A stretch of DNA of 64,000 nucleotides from Rubrimonas sp036735545. Lineage in GTDB: Bacteria; Pseudomonadota; Alphaproteobacteria; Rhodobacterales; Rhodobacteraceae. Positions within the stretch are counted from its first letter, which is position 1. Every line of letters starts with the position of its first letter. Where the stretch lies: contig DAINOD010000002.1 of NCBI GenBank assembly GCA_036735545.1, positions 80,237 through 144,236 of the forward strand, read 5' to 3'. Below the pieces are notes generated by a model. The model was not told the origin of the DNA. It searched no databases and was given only the letters and a program-made list of their open reading frames with translations. Positions 8,804 to 17,254 of the stretch are shown in pieces. The translations under genes and the position numbers were made by a program.

Positions 8804-9196
8804 TCACGCGGCGAGCGCAAGCCAGAGCACGATGAACAGCGGCGGGACGCCGAGCACGGCGTCGCCGAACAGGAAGGTCTTGAGAAAATAGAACAGGAAA
8901 GCCGCGTAAAGCGCCTGCGCGAAGGGCACGAGGAACGCCGGCGTCACGGGGCCCGCCAGGGCCATCAGGGGGTCGGTGACGCGCCGCAACGCGAGAAAGA
9001 ACACCCCCGGCCGGTCGAGACCGAGAAAAAGCTCCAGCAGACCGCGCGACACCAGGAAGGCGGACACCGCCGACAACGCGTAGGCGCCGCCGAAGATCAC
9101 CGCCACGATCTGCGGAAACCCGCCCCAGAGAAAGGTGAGGACGCCCAGGACATAGGCGGCGGCGACGATCAGCACGCCGCGGAGAGGCTCGCTCAT
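8804..9196 (-). CDS. Hypothetical small membrane protein, weakly YggT-like
   Basis: 130 residues and strongly hydrophobic, with about four membrane segments. LRRVTDPLMALAGPVTP between segments recalls the conserved loop of YggT-family proteins, but the match is short and I would not assign it firmly. The ATG at 9196 is followed by a good coding pattern to the TGA. A hairpin with a T-run separates it from the upstream symporter gene, so it may have its own promoter in the short gap 9197-9210 or depend on read-through. Confidence 0.6.
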   Translation of the reverse strand: MSEPLRGVLIVAAAYVLGVLTFLWGGFPQIVAVIFGGAYALSAVSAFLVSRGLLELFLGLDRPGVFFLALRRVTDPLMALAGPVTPAFLVPFAQALYAAFLFYFLKTFLFGDAVLGVPPLFIVLWLALAA

Positions 9197-9210
9197 GGCG
9201 GGGGTCCCGA

Positions 9211-9239
9211 AAAGCGCGCAGGGCCCGAAGGCCCTGCGC
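9211..9239 (-). terminator. Intrinsic terminator of the symporter operon
   Basis: Ten-base perfect stem GCGCAGGGCC/GGCCCTGCGC with a four-base loop (9216-9239). Read on the minus strand it is followed by GCTTTTC. It lies 22 nt past the stop of the ActP-like gene. Confidence 0.75.
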
Positions 9240-9261
9240 CGGAGGTCCTGACGCGGTCGCG

Positions 9262-11109
9262 TCAGTGGGTGCTCGAGATCATCTCGCCGCCGCGGGGCAG
9301 GCGCAGACGGTCCACGAACTCCTGCATCTCCTGGCTCGGCTCGGGCGTCATCAGCGACACCACGTAGGTGACGATGAAGGCGACCGGGATGCCGAACATG
9401 CCCGAGGAGATCGTCTTGACGCCGAACCAGGCGCCTTCGCCCCAGGGCTCCATGATGAACAGGCCGTAGCGGCTGCCCAGCAGGTAGACCATGGTCACGA
9501 GGAAGCCCGCGGTCATGCCGCAGATCGCCCCCATGTTCGTCGTCCGGCTCCACCACACGCCCATCACCAGCGGCGCGAACAGGCCGGCGCCGGCGATGGA
9601 GAAGGCCCAGGCCACCATCGACAGGATGTCGGCCGGCTTGGTCTGCGCCAGCAGCGCCGCCGCCAACGCCACGATCACCAGCAGCACCTTCGACACGAAC
9701 AGCCGGGTCTTGGTGTCGGCCTTCGGGTCGATCATGCGGTAGTAGACGTCGTGGCTGAGGGCGTTGGAGATGGCCAGCAGCAACCCGTCCGCGGTGGAGA
9801 GCGCCGCCGCGAAGCCGCCCGCCCCGACCAGACCCACGACCCAGATCGGCATGCCGGCGATCGACGGCGTCGACAGCACGATCATGTCGTTGTTGAGCCG
9901 CAGCTCGGCGTAGGGGAACCCGCCGACATGGCCCTTGGCCTCGCAGGCCGCCTGGATGGCGGCGACCGTCTCGGCCTTCACGCCGCAGATGGTCACGAGC
10001 TGGTGGCCGGCGATCGCGCCCCAGTCGATCATCCACTGGGGGATCGAGGCGAAGGCCAGGAGGTTGCCCTCGTTGCCCACGAACAGCTGCATCAGGTTCA
10101 CCTTGGAGAACGCCGCATAGGCCGGCGCGGTGAAGTAGAGCAGGAAGATGAAGAACAGCGACCAGCCGACCGACTTGCGCGCCTCACGCACCGTCGGCGT
10201 CGTGAAGAAGCGCATGAGGATGTGCGGCAGCGAGGCCGTGCCGACCATAAGGCAGAAGATCAGGAAGAAGAAGTCCATCGGCGTGTAGGTCGTGAACGGC
10301 GCGGTATGGGCGCGAGCGACGCCGAGGATCTGTTCGTACTCGGCGATGGTGGAGAGCGCCCCGCCATACATGAGCTGCGGGATCGGCACGCCCGTGAGCA
10401 CGGTCGACATCCAGATCGCCGGCAGCAAGTAGGCCACGATCAGCACGATGTACTGAGCCACCTGCGTCCACGTCACGGCGCGCATCCCGCCCAGCATCGA
10501 GCAGACGAGGATGCCGGCCAGACCCGCGAAGACCGCATAGTTGAAGTCGATCTGCAGGAACTGCGAGGCGATGATGCCCGACGCGTAGACCTGCGCCGTC
10601 ACATAGGTGAACGAGCAGGAGAACAGCACGATGATGCCGAGCGTCCGCGGCAGGTTGCCGCCGTAGCGGGTGCCGAGGAAGTCGGGCACGGTGTAGGCGC
10701 CGAACTTGCGGAGATAGGGCGCGAGCAGCACCGCCACCAGTACGTAGCCGCCGGTCCAGCCGAGCACGAAGGCCAGACCGTCGTAGCCCAGCACGAACAG
10801 CGTGCCGGCCATGCCCACGAAGGAAGCGCCCGACATCCAGTCTGCGCCCGTGGCCATGCCGTTGTAGATCGCGGGGACGCGCCGCCCGGCGACGTAGTAT
10901 TCCGAGACCTCGCCCGTCCGCGACATGATGCCGATGAAGGCGTAGATGCCGATCGTGGCGAAGATGTACATGAACAGGATGACCCGGTCCGCCACTCCGA
11001 CGGCCGACAGGATCGCGGTGAGCGCGACGAAGAATGCAAACCCACCGACATAGATCGCGTAGACCTTGCCCAGGTTGTCTACGAAGTCGCCCTTAGCTTG
11101 AACTGCCAT
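9262..11109 (-). CDS. Sodium:solute symporter, ActP-like (acetate/short-chain carboxylate)
   Basis: 615 residues with about 13-14 membrane segments. Typical SSS-family sequence is seen: SEYYVAGRRVPAIYNGMATGADWMSGASF near the second helix pair and MATGADWMS for the sodium site region. This belongs to the subgroup that is always preceded by a DUF4212 small subunit and is usually annotated as cation acetate symporter. Uptake of acetate or another small monocarboxylate with Na+ is the expected role; substrate is inferred. It starts 13 nt after the DUF4212 gene. The N-terminal ~30 residues before the first helix are hydrophilic. Confidence 0.88.
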   Translation of the reverse strand: MAVQAKGDFVDNLGKVYAIYVGGFAFFVALTAILSAVGVADRVILFMYIFATIGIYAFIGIMSRTGEVSEYYVAGRRVPAIYNGMATGADWMSGASFVGMAGTLFVLGYDGLAFVLGWTGGYVLVAVLLAPYLRKFGAYTVPDFLGTRYGGNLPRTLGIIVLFSCSFTYVTAQVYASGIIASQFLQIDFNYAVFAGLAGILVCSMLGGMRAVTWTQVAQYIVLIVAYLLPAIWMSTVLTGVPIPQLMYGGALSTIAEYEQILGVARAHTAPFTTYTPMDFFFLIFCLMVGTASLPHILMRFFTTPTVREARKSVGWSLFFIFLLYFTAPAYAAFSKVNLMQLFVGNEGNLLAFASIPQWMIDWGAIAGHQLVTICGVKAETVAAIQAACEAKGHVGGFPYAELRLNNDMIVLSTPSIAGMPIWVVGLVGAGGFAAALSTADGLLLAISNALSHDVYYRMIDPKADTKTRLFVSKVLLVIVALAAALLAQTKPADILSMVAWAFSIAGAGLFAPLVMGVWWSRTTNMGAICGMTAGFLVTMVYLLGSRYGLFIMEPWGEGAWFGVKTISSGMFGIPVAFIVTYVVSLMTPEPSQEMQEFVDRLRLPRGGEMISSTH

Positions 11110-11122
11110 TTGCAGGTGCCCC

Positions 11123-11392
11123 TCAGTCTTCCGCGACGCCGAATTCTTCGTCGATCTGGTTCTGGCGCCACGAGAACCAGAAGATCAGCACCACGAAGAC
11201 GATCAGGGATCCCTGCGCCGCAAGGTAGAACCCGAGCGGAAACCCGAAGATGACGATCGAGTTCAGCGCAGAGACGAAGAAGTGAATGAAGAAGCTGAAA
11301 ACGGCCCACACCGCCAGACACGTCCACATCATGGAACGGGTCTTGGCCCAGTGCGCCGCAGCAGCCGCAGGAGAGATTGTCTTTTCTGGCAT
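11123..11392 (-). CDS. DUF4212 small subunit of the SSS symporter
   Basis: 89 residues from the ATG at 11392, preceded by GGAG at a 6-nt spacing. The family signature is visible: HWAKTRSMMWTCLAVWAVFSF, then a second helix with FPLGFYLAAQGSLIVFVVLIF and the closing WRQNQIDEEFGV. Two membrane helices. In the family this protein always precedes the ActP-like transporter and is thought to be its partner; its exact function is not known. It is the first gene of a two-gene operon, divergent from the gene at 11621. Confidence 0.9.
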   Translation of the reverse strand: MPEKTISPAAAAAHWAKTRSMMWTCLAVWAVFSFFIHFFVSALNSIVIFGFPLGFYLAAQGSLIVFVVLIFWFSWRQNQIDEEFGVAED

Positions 11393-11620
11393 CGCCTTCT
11401 CCCAGCCCAATGACATGAGGAGGCGACCACCGCGCAAGTTCGCGAAGATGGCGTCCCTCCCGATCCGCCTGACGCGCGCCTGGCGCTCTCTCGACGCCTC
11501 AACCCGCGACAAACACTGCGCCGAAACAAGCATCCCCGACGCAGACGCGACACATTTTTCCAGCGCCTTGCCAAAGTCAACGCGGCGCCGCACAAAAACC
11601 ACGGGTCAGGAGTAATATTC

Positions 11621-12265
11621 TTGCGTATCGTAGCGAAATTGCTCGGTGAACGCCGCCCGCGGGCGCGCGACTGGAACGGGGTCGCCGAAGCCGTGCGAGC
11701 GGGCGCGGCCTTTCTCGCGCAGGGCGCGAGCTATTCCTACCTGCGCGCGCGCTCGGGCATGATGGGGCCGCGCCTGTTCCAGGACCCGGCCTTCGGCGCC
11801 GCGCTGGAGGTATGCAAGTGGGAGGGCTTCGGCGCCGCGGCCCAGGACCTGACGCTGATGCTGGAGGCGGACGCACGGGCGCACATGGGGCCCGACCGGC
11901 GCGGCGTGGCGGCCGCGCTCTCGGCGCTCTACCGCGACGCGGTGGCGCTGGAGCCATTGCCGCCGCACCGCGCGGCGCGCGGCTGGGAGGACCTCGCGAC
12001 GGCCTTCGACGCGCGCGCGGTGTTCGCCGTCGCAGCCCCGCCCAAGGGCGCCGCCGACCTCGCCGCGACCACCGCCCGGCGGTTGATGGACTTCGCGCCG
12101 GTCGAGGACTCGATCCGCGACGCCGACTACGAGATGGTCGCCAACAACGTGGCCTTCCGCTTCGTCGACTACCGCCGCCGCCTGCGCGCGGAGGTGGACA
12201 TCGTGGCCGCGGCCGCCCTGCTGGAGACCCGCGCGGCCGCCGCCCGCGACGAGGGCGCCGCCTGA
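11621..12265 (+). CDS. Conserved hypothetical protein next to the symporter/exonuclease locus
   Basis: 214 residues from a TTG at 11621, which has AGGAG at 11608-11612 about 8 nt upstream; no ATG gives as good a start. No signal peptide or membrane segment. The protein is mostly helical by composition, with WEGFGAAAQDLTLMLEADAR and a C-terminal VANNVAFRFVDYRRRLRAEVD. I do not recognise a family. It ends one base before the ATG of the exonuclease-CBS-DUF294 fusion and is divergent from DUF4212-actP, so it likely acts in the same process. Confidence 0.7.
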   Translation: MRIVAKLLGERRPRARDWNGVAEAVRAGAAFLAQGASYSYLRARSGMMGPRLFQDPAFGAALEVCKWEGFGAAAQDLTLMLEADARAHMGPDRRGVAAALSALYRDAVALEPLPPHRAARGWEDLATAFDARAVFAVAAPPKGAADLAATTARRLMDFAPVEDSIRDADYEMVANNVAFRFVDYRRRLRAEVDIVAAAALLETRAAAARDEGAA

Positions 12266-12266
12266 C

Positions 12267-14414
12267 ATGGCGCGCGAGGCCGCCCCCACCGGCCCGGCCG
12301 CGCCCCTGATAGCGCTGCACGCCGTCGCGCTCGACACCGAGACCACGGGCCTCGACGTGCGGACGGACCGGCTGGTGCAGATCGGCGCCCTGCGGCTGAC
12401 CGGCGCGGAGACCGACCACGACGACCGCTTCGACGCGCTGGTCGACCCCGGCGTGCCGATACCCGAGCTGGCCTCGCGCATCCACGGCCTGCGCGACGCC
12501 GACGTCGCGGGCGCCGAGACCGCGGCCGAGGCGCTGGCGCGGCTGCTCAACTGGATGGGCGACGCGGTGGTCGTGGGGCACTCGATCCACTTCGACCTTG
12601 CGCTGATGCGCCACGAGGCCCATCGCGCGGGCCTCGCGTGGCGCGACCCGGCGGCGCTCGACACCGGGCTGCTGGCGGCGGGGCTGAACCCGGGGCTGGT
12701 CGACACCTCTCTCGACGCGCTGGCGGTGTCGCTCGGGGTGGCGATCGCCGGCCGGCACACCGCCTTCGGCGACGCCGAGGCGGCCGCGCGGGTTTATGTC
12801 GCGATGCAGCCCCAGCTTCTGGCCGCGGGCGTGCGCACGCTGGCGCAGGCGCAGGCGCTGTGCCGCAAGCCCGAGGCGCTGCTGGAGCGCCAGCGGCAGG
12901 CGGGCTGGTTCGCGCGCCCCGACGAGAGGCCCGACTTCGCCGCCGCGGCGATCCGGCTCGGCGCGGCGCGCGCCATCGACGGCTTTCTCTACCGCAACCG
13001 CATCGACAGCGTGATGGGGGCGCCGCCCCACTGCATCGAGCCGCAGGCCCCGCTGGTCGAGGCGGCGCGCAAGATGACCGACCTCGGCATCGGCTGCCTG
13101 ATCGTCGCCCCCCTGCCCGACGGAAGCGCCGGGATCGTCACCGAACGCGACGTGCTGGGGGCGACCGCGTCGGGGAAGGTGGCCGCGCTGAGCGTCGCCG
13201 ACGTCATGAGCGCGCCGGTGATCGCCGCGCCGGCCGACACGCTGCTCTATCGGGCGCTGGGCAAGATGGCGCGGCGCAACCTGCGCTATCTGGGCGTCAC
13301 GGGGCCGGACGGGTCGGTCTGCGGCGTCTTCACCCTGCGCACGCTGCTGCGCCAGCGCGCGTTGGCGACGCTGACCGTGGGCGACGAGATCGCCACCGCC
13401 TCCCGCCCGCGCGAGCTGGCGAAGGCGCAGGCCGCGCTGCCGCGGCTGGCCGCCTCGCTGATGGCCGACGGGCTCTCGGCGCGGGAGGTGGCGGCCGTCA
13501 TCTCCGCCGAGGGCCGCGCCATGACCGCCCGCGCCGCCGAAATGGCCGAAGCGCAGATGCGCGAGGCCGGGCGCGGCCCGGCGCCGGCGGGGGCCTGCCT
13601 GCTGATGCTGGGCTCCGGGGGGCGGGGCGAGAGCCTGCTGGCGCCGGACCAGGACAACGCGCTCGTGGTCGAGGACGCCTACGCCGGCGATCTCGACGCC
13701 GCCGGGGACTGGTTCGCGGACTGGACGGAGCGCGTGAACGCCATCCTCGACCGCGCGGGCGTGCCCTTCTGCAAGGGCGGGGTGATGGCGAAGATGCGCC
13801 CGTGGCGGCGGCGGCTGTCGGAGTGGCGCGACCAGCTCGCCGCCTGGGCCGCGCGGCCGACGCCGCAGGCGCTGCTGAACGTCGACATCTTCTACGACTT
13901 CGCGCCGGTCCATGCGGTCGGCGGCGGCGCGCGGCTGGCCGACGCCCTGCGCAAGGCCGCCACCGAGACCGCGCTGGCCGCGCCCGCCATGGTGCGCGCC
14001 CTCGGCGAGCAGGCCGGCGACAAGCGTCCGGCCCTGGGCCTGTTCGGTCGGCTGCGCACCGACGACCGCGGCCGCATCGACCTGAAGGGCGGCGGCCTGC
14101 TGCCCATCGTCACGGGCGCGCGCGCGATGGCGCTGCGCCGCGGCGTGGCGGCCGTATCGACGCCCGAACGGCTGACCGGCGCGGCGCAGGTCGCCGGACG
14201 CGGCGAAGCGGACGCGGCGATGCTGGGCGACGTCCACCTGTTCCTGATGCGGCTGATCCTTGGCCAGCAGGTCGCCGACATCGACGCCGGCATGGCGCCG
14301 ACCAACCACGTCGACGTCCGACGGCTGACCGCCGAGGACCGCGATCACCTGCGCGAGGCGCTGCGCCGGCTGGAGCCGATGCAGGAGATGGTGCGCGACG
14401 TGCTGGCGGACTGA
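12267..14414 (+). CDS. DEDDh 3'-5' exonuclease - CBS pair - DUF294 nucleotidyltransferase-like fusion
   Basis: 715 residues in three parts. Residues ~15-190 are a DNA polymerase III epsilon-like exonuclease: LDTETTGL (first Asp/Glu pair), VGHSIHFDLALM and HTAFGDAEAA (last His/Asp). Residues ~245-375 hold two CBS domains (KMTDLGIGCLIV, TERDVL; VADVMSAPV, MARRNLRYLGV), likely nucleotide sensors. From ~440 comes a GlnD-like nucleotidyltransferase fold with GSGGRGESLLAPDQDNALV, including the G-x-x-x-D-x-D pattern, then a DUF294 C-terminal helical region. CBS-DUF294 proteins and separate epsilon-like exonucleases are often neighbours of DUF4212-actP; here they form one polypeptide. This suggests regulation of the divergent transporter, by inference. 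Confidence 0.85.
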   Translation: MAREAAPTGPAAPLIALHAVALDTETTGLDVRTDRLVQIGALRLTGAETDHDDRFDALVDPGVPIPELASRIHGLRDADVAGAETAAEALARLLNWMGDAVVVGHSIHFDLALMRHEAHRAGLAWRDPAALDTGLLAAGLNPGLVDTSLDALAVSLGVAIAGRHTAFGDAEAAARVYVAMQPQLLAAGVRTLAQAQALCRKPEALLERQRQAGWFARPDERPDFAAAAIRLGAARAIDGFLYRNRIDSVMGAPPHCIEPQAPLVEAARKMTDLGIGCLIVAPLPDGSAGIVTERDVLGATASGKVAALSVADVMSAPVIAAPADTLLYRALGKMARRNLRYLGVTGPDGSVCGVFTLRTLLRQRALATLTVGDEIATASRPRELAKAQAALPRLAASLMADGLSAREVAAVISAEGRAMTARAAEMAEAQMREAGRGPAPAGACLLMLGSGGRGESLLAPDQDNALVVEDAYAGDLDAAGDWFADWTERVNAILDRAGVPFCKGGVMAKMRPWRRRLSEWRDQLAAWAARPTPQALLNVDIFYDFAPVHAVGGGARLADALRKAATETALAAPAMVRALGEQAGDKRPALGLFGRLRTDDRGRIDLKGGGLLPIVTGARAMALRRGVAAVSTPERLTGAAQVAGRGEADAAMLGDVHLFLMRLILGQQVADIDAGMAPTNHVDVRRLTAEDRDHLREALRRLEPMQEMVRDVLAD

Positions 14415-14418
14415 CGGC

Positions 14419-15015
14419 TCAGCGCCCGAGGGCTTCGGACAGCGCCGCGAAGCGTGCGAGAAAGGCCTCCGCCGCCCGCTGCGGCGGCAGCGGCGCCAGC
14501 CGCCTGGCGCCGGCCCCCGGGTGGCGCGGGCGGCCGAAGAAGCGGTCGGCCTCGGCCACGGTGAAGCCCGCGAGCTGGGTGGCCTCGAACCACGCGCAGG
14601 CGCGGTCGGCCTTCTTCACGCGCGCCTTCAGCGCGGCGGGCATGGCGGGCGGCAGGCCGAAGCGGATGTGCACCGCCGCCGCCAGCCTGTCCTCGAAGGC
14701 GTGATAGTCGATGCCGAGCGCCGCCTTGAACGGCGAGATCATGTCGCCGATCACGTATTCCGGCGCGTCGTGCAGCAGCGCCGCCAGCCGCTCCGCGGTC
14801 GAGGCGGGGCCCCGCAGGGCGAAGATCTCCTCCACCAGCATCGAGTGCTCGGCGACGCTGAAGGGCCACTCGCCCGCGGTCTGGCCGTTCCAGCGCGCGA
14901 CGCGGGCGAGGCCGTGGGCGATGTCCTCGATCTCGATGTCGAGCGGCGAGGGGTCGAGCAGGTCGAGCCGGCGGCCCGAGAGCATCCGCTGCCAAGCCCG
15001 CGGCGGGGCCTTCAT
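14419..15015 (-). CDS. HD-domain phosphohydrolase, YfbR-like
   Basis: 198 residues. Metal ligands of the HD superfamily are visible: VAEHSMLV, LLHDAPEYVIGDM (the HD pair) and VKKADRACAWFEA (last Asp). Length and the GDMISPFK stretch recall YfbR, a 5'-deoxynucleotidase, but nucleotide specificity is not shown. Start ATG overlaps the pcaB-like stop (ATGA). Last gene of the argD-argF operon; it converges on the exonuclease fusion with a 4-nt gap. Confidence 0.8.
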   Translation of the reverse strand: MKAPPRAWQRMLSGRRLDLLDPSPLDIEIEDIAHGLARVARWNGQTAGEWPFSVAEHSMLVEEIFALRGPASTAERLAALLHDAPEYVIGDMISPFKAALGIDYHAFEDRLAAAVHIRFGLPPAMPAALKARVKKADRACAWFEATQLAGFTVAEADRFFGRPRHPGAGARRLAPLPPQRAAEAFLARFAALSEALGR

Positions 15016-16316
15016 CCGGGGGCCCCGCCCAGCGCGCGGGCGGCCTCGGCGGCTGCGGCGGCGGGGTCGAAGCGCAGCGCCGCCGCCCATCCGCCCTCGA
15101 CCGGGGCGAGCCGGTCCAGCGCCTGCGCAAGCGTCTCGTCGGGCCAAGCGGCGACCGCCCGTTTCACCAGGGCCTGCGCCTCGGCCCGCGGCATCCGCGC
15201 GGCGAGGATGAAACTCGCCGCCTCGGCGAAGGCGGCGCCGCCCTGCCCCGCCAGCGCCGCCGCCATCCGCTGCGGGTCCGGCGCGAGCGCGGGCGCCAGC
15301 GCCTCGGCGTGGCGCAGGCAGGCGCCGGTCGCGACCAGCAATTGCGGCAGGACCAGCCACTCCAGCATCCAGGCCGGGCCGTCGCGCTCCTCGGCATGGG
15401 GCTGGTGCAAGGGGCCGACCAGCGCCCCGGCGAGGCGGGCGAGCGCGAGGATCGCCTCCGCGCCGACCGGGTTGGCCTTGTTGGGCATGGTGGAGGAGCC
15501 GCCGGCGGCGCCCGCCCGCGCCTCGCCCGCCTCGCCGCGGCCCATCAGCATGAGATCGCCCGCCATCTTGGCCAGCGCGGCGCAGAGCCGGGCGCACCAG
15601 CCGGCCAGCGTCGCGAGGCCGTCGCGGTCGGTGTGCCAGCTCGGCCCGTCCGCCAGCCCCAGCTCGCGCGCGAGCGCCGCCGAGACCGCCGGCCCGTGCG
15701 GCGAGACGGCCGCGTTGGCGCCCACCGCGCCGCCGAACTGCACGCGCGCAACGCCGGCGCGCGCCGCCGGCAACTCGGCCGACAGCGCACCCAGCGGCTG
15801 CGCCCAGCGCGCGACGCGCAGGCCGAAGGTCGTCGGCGCGGCGATCTGGCTGCGGGTGCGGCCGGCCATCGGCAGATCAGCCCAGCGCGCCGAGGCCGCC
15901 GCCAGCGCCGCCCGCACCGCGCCGAGCCGCGGCGCGAAGCCGTCCAGCGCCGCCGCCAGCCGCAGCGCCAGCGCGCAGTCGGCGACATCCTGGCTGGTGG
16001 CGCCCCAGTGCAGCCAGCGCCCGGCCTGGGGATCGAGCCGGCCGCGCAGCGCCGCGACCAGCGCCGGAACCGCCACCCCGTCGCGCGCAGCGCCCGGCGC
16101 CAACGCATCCGCGTCCGGCGCCCAACCGTCGAGACCCGCGTCGATCGCCGCCGCCGCCGCGGAGGGGATCACCCCCAGCGCGCCCTGGGCCCGCGCCAGC
16201 GCCCGCTCGACGGCGACCATTGCGGCGATCTCGGCGGCGTCGTCGAACAGCGCGGCGGTGGGCGGATCGGACAACAGCGGGCCGAGCAGACGGCTGTCGA
16301 AGGGGCTCACGGCCAT
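15012..16316 (-). CDS. pcaB: PcaB-like lyase (3-carboxy-cis,cis-muconate cycloisomerase / fumarase superfamily)
   Basis: 434 residues. The superfamily signature GSSTMPNKANPV is present, and HWGATSQDV matches the His region of PcaB and adenylosuccinate lyase. The N-terminus SPFDSRLLGPLLSDP is typical of PcaB rather than PurB. PcaB converts 3-carboxymuconate to 4-carboxymuconolactone in protocatechuate breakdown. No other protocatechuate gene lies nearby; the gene sits 5 nt after argF and overlaps the HD hydrolase. A different lyase or cycloisomerase substrate is therefore possible. Cytosolic tetramer by family. Confidence 0.75.
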   Translation of the reverse strand: MAVSPFDSRLLGPLLSDPPTAALFDDAAEIAAMVAVERALARAQGALGVIPSAAAAAIDAGLDGWAPDADALAPGAARDGVAVPALVAALRGRLDPQAGRWLHWGATSQDVADCALALRLAAALDGFAPRLGAVRAALAAASARWADLPMAGRTRSQIAAPTTFGLRVARWAQPLGALSAELPAARAGVARVQFGGAVGANAAVSPHGPAVSAALARELGLADGPSWHTDRDGLATLAGWCARLCAALAKMAGDLMLMGRGEAGEARAGAAGGSSTMPNKANPVGAEAILALARLAGALVGPLHQPHAEERDGPAWMLEWLVLPQLLVATGACLRHAEALAPALAPDPQRMAAALAGQGGAAFAEAASFILAARMPRAEAQALVKRAVAAWPDETLAQALDRLAPVEGGWAAALRFDPAAAAAEAARALGGAPG

Positions 16317-16321
16317 GGCGG

Positions 16322-17254
16322 CTAGAGCGCCCCGAGGCACCAGCGCAGGATGCCCTTCTGCGCGTGCAGCCGGTTCTCCGCCTCGTCGAAGATCACCGAC
16401 TGCGGCCCGTCCATGACCGCCGCCGTAGCCTCCTCCTCGCGGTGAGCGGGCAGACAGTGCAGGAACAGCGCGTCGGGCCTGGCGTGGGCCATCAGGGCGT
16501 CGTCGACGCGGTAGGGGCGCAGCATGTTGTGGCGCCGCTCCCGCGCCTCGCCGGTGTGGTGCATGGACAGCCACGAATCGGTGATGACAGCGTCCGCGCC
16601 CGTCACCGCCTCGACCGGATCGCGGATCACACGCACGCGCGCGCCCTCGTCGCGGGCCCAGTCGAGATAGCGCGGCTCCACGTCCAGCGGCTCCGGGCAG
16701 GCCAGCGCCAGCTCGAAGTCGAAGCGCGCCGCCGCCTCGACGAAGGTCTGGGCGAGGTTGTTGCCGTCGCCCGCCCACGCCAGCTTCTTGCCGGCGATGG
16801 GGCCGCGATGCTCCTCGATGGTCATCACGTCGGCCATGATCTGGCAGGGGTGGCTGTCGTCGGTCAGCGCGTTGATGACCGGAACGGTCGCCGCCTCGGC
16901 CAGCTCCAGCAGCTTCTCGTGGCCGGAGGTGCGGATCATGATGGCGTCGACGTAGCGGCTGAGCACCCGGCCGGTGTCGGACAGGCTCTCGCCGCGGCCG
17001 AGCTGCATCTCGGCGCCGTTCAGCAGCATGGTCTCGCCGCCCAGCTGGCGCATGGCCATGTCGAAGCTGACCCGGGTGCGGGTCGAGGGCTTCTCGAAGA
17101 TCATCGCCAGCATCCGCCCCGCCAGCGGGCGCGCGTCGTCCGGCGTTCCCTTCGGCCGGCCGGCGCGCGCGGCCTTCATCGCGCGCGCCGCGTCCAGCAT
17201 CGCCCGCAGCTCCGCCGCGGAGGACGCCCGGATGTCGAGGAAATGGCGGCTCAT
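16322..17254 (-). CDS. argF: Ornithine carbamoyltransferase
   Basis: 310 residues. The carbamoyl phosphate site FEKPSTRTRVSF, ornithine-site residues in DSHPCQIMAD, WAGDGNNLAQT and the C-terminal HCLPAHREEE are all canonical. Forms citrulline from ornithine and carbamoyl phosphate in arginine synthesis; cytosolic trimer. ATG overlaps the argD stop (ATGA), so the two arginine enzymes are co-translated. Confidence 0.96.
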   Translation of the reverse strand: MSRHFLDIRASSAAELRAMLDAARAMKAARAGRPKGTPDDARPLAGRMLAMIFEKPSTRTRVSFDMAMRQLGGETMLLNGAEMQLGRGESLSDTGRVLSRYVDAIMIRTSGHEKLLELAEAATVPVINALTDDSHPCQIMADVMTIEEHRGPIAGKKLAWAGDGNNLAQTFVEAAARFDFELALACPEPLDVEPRYLDWARDEGARVRVIRDPVEAVTGADAVITDSWLSMHHTGEARERRHNMLRPYRVDDALMAHARPDALFLHCLPAHREEEATAAVMDGPQSVIFDEAENRLHAQKGILRWCLGAL

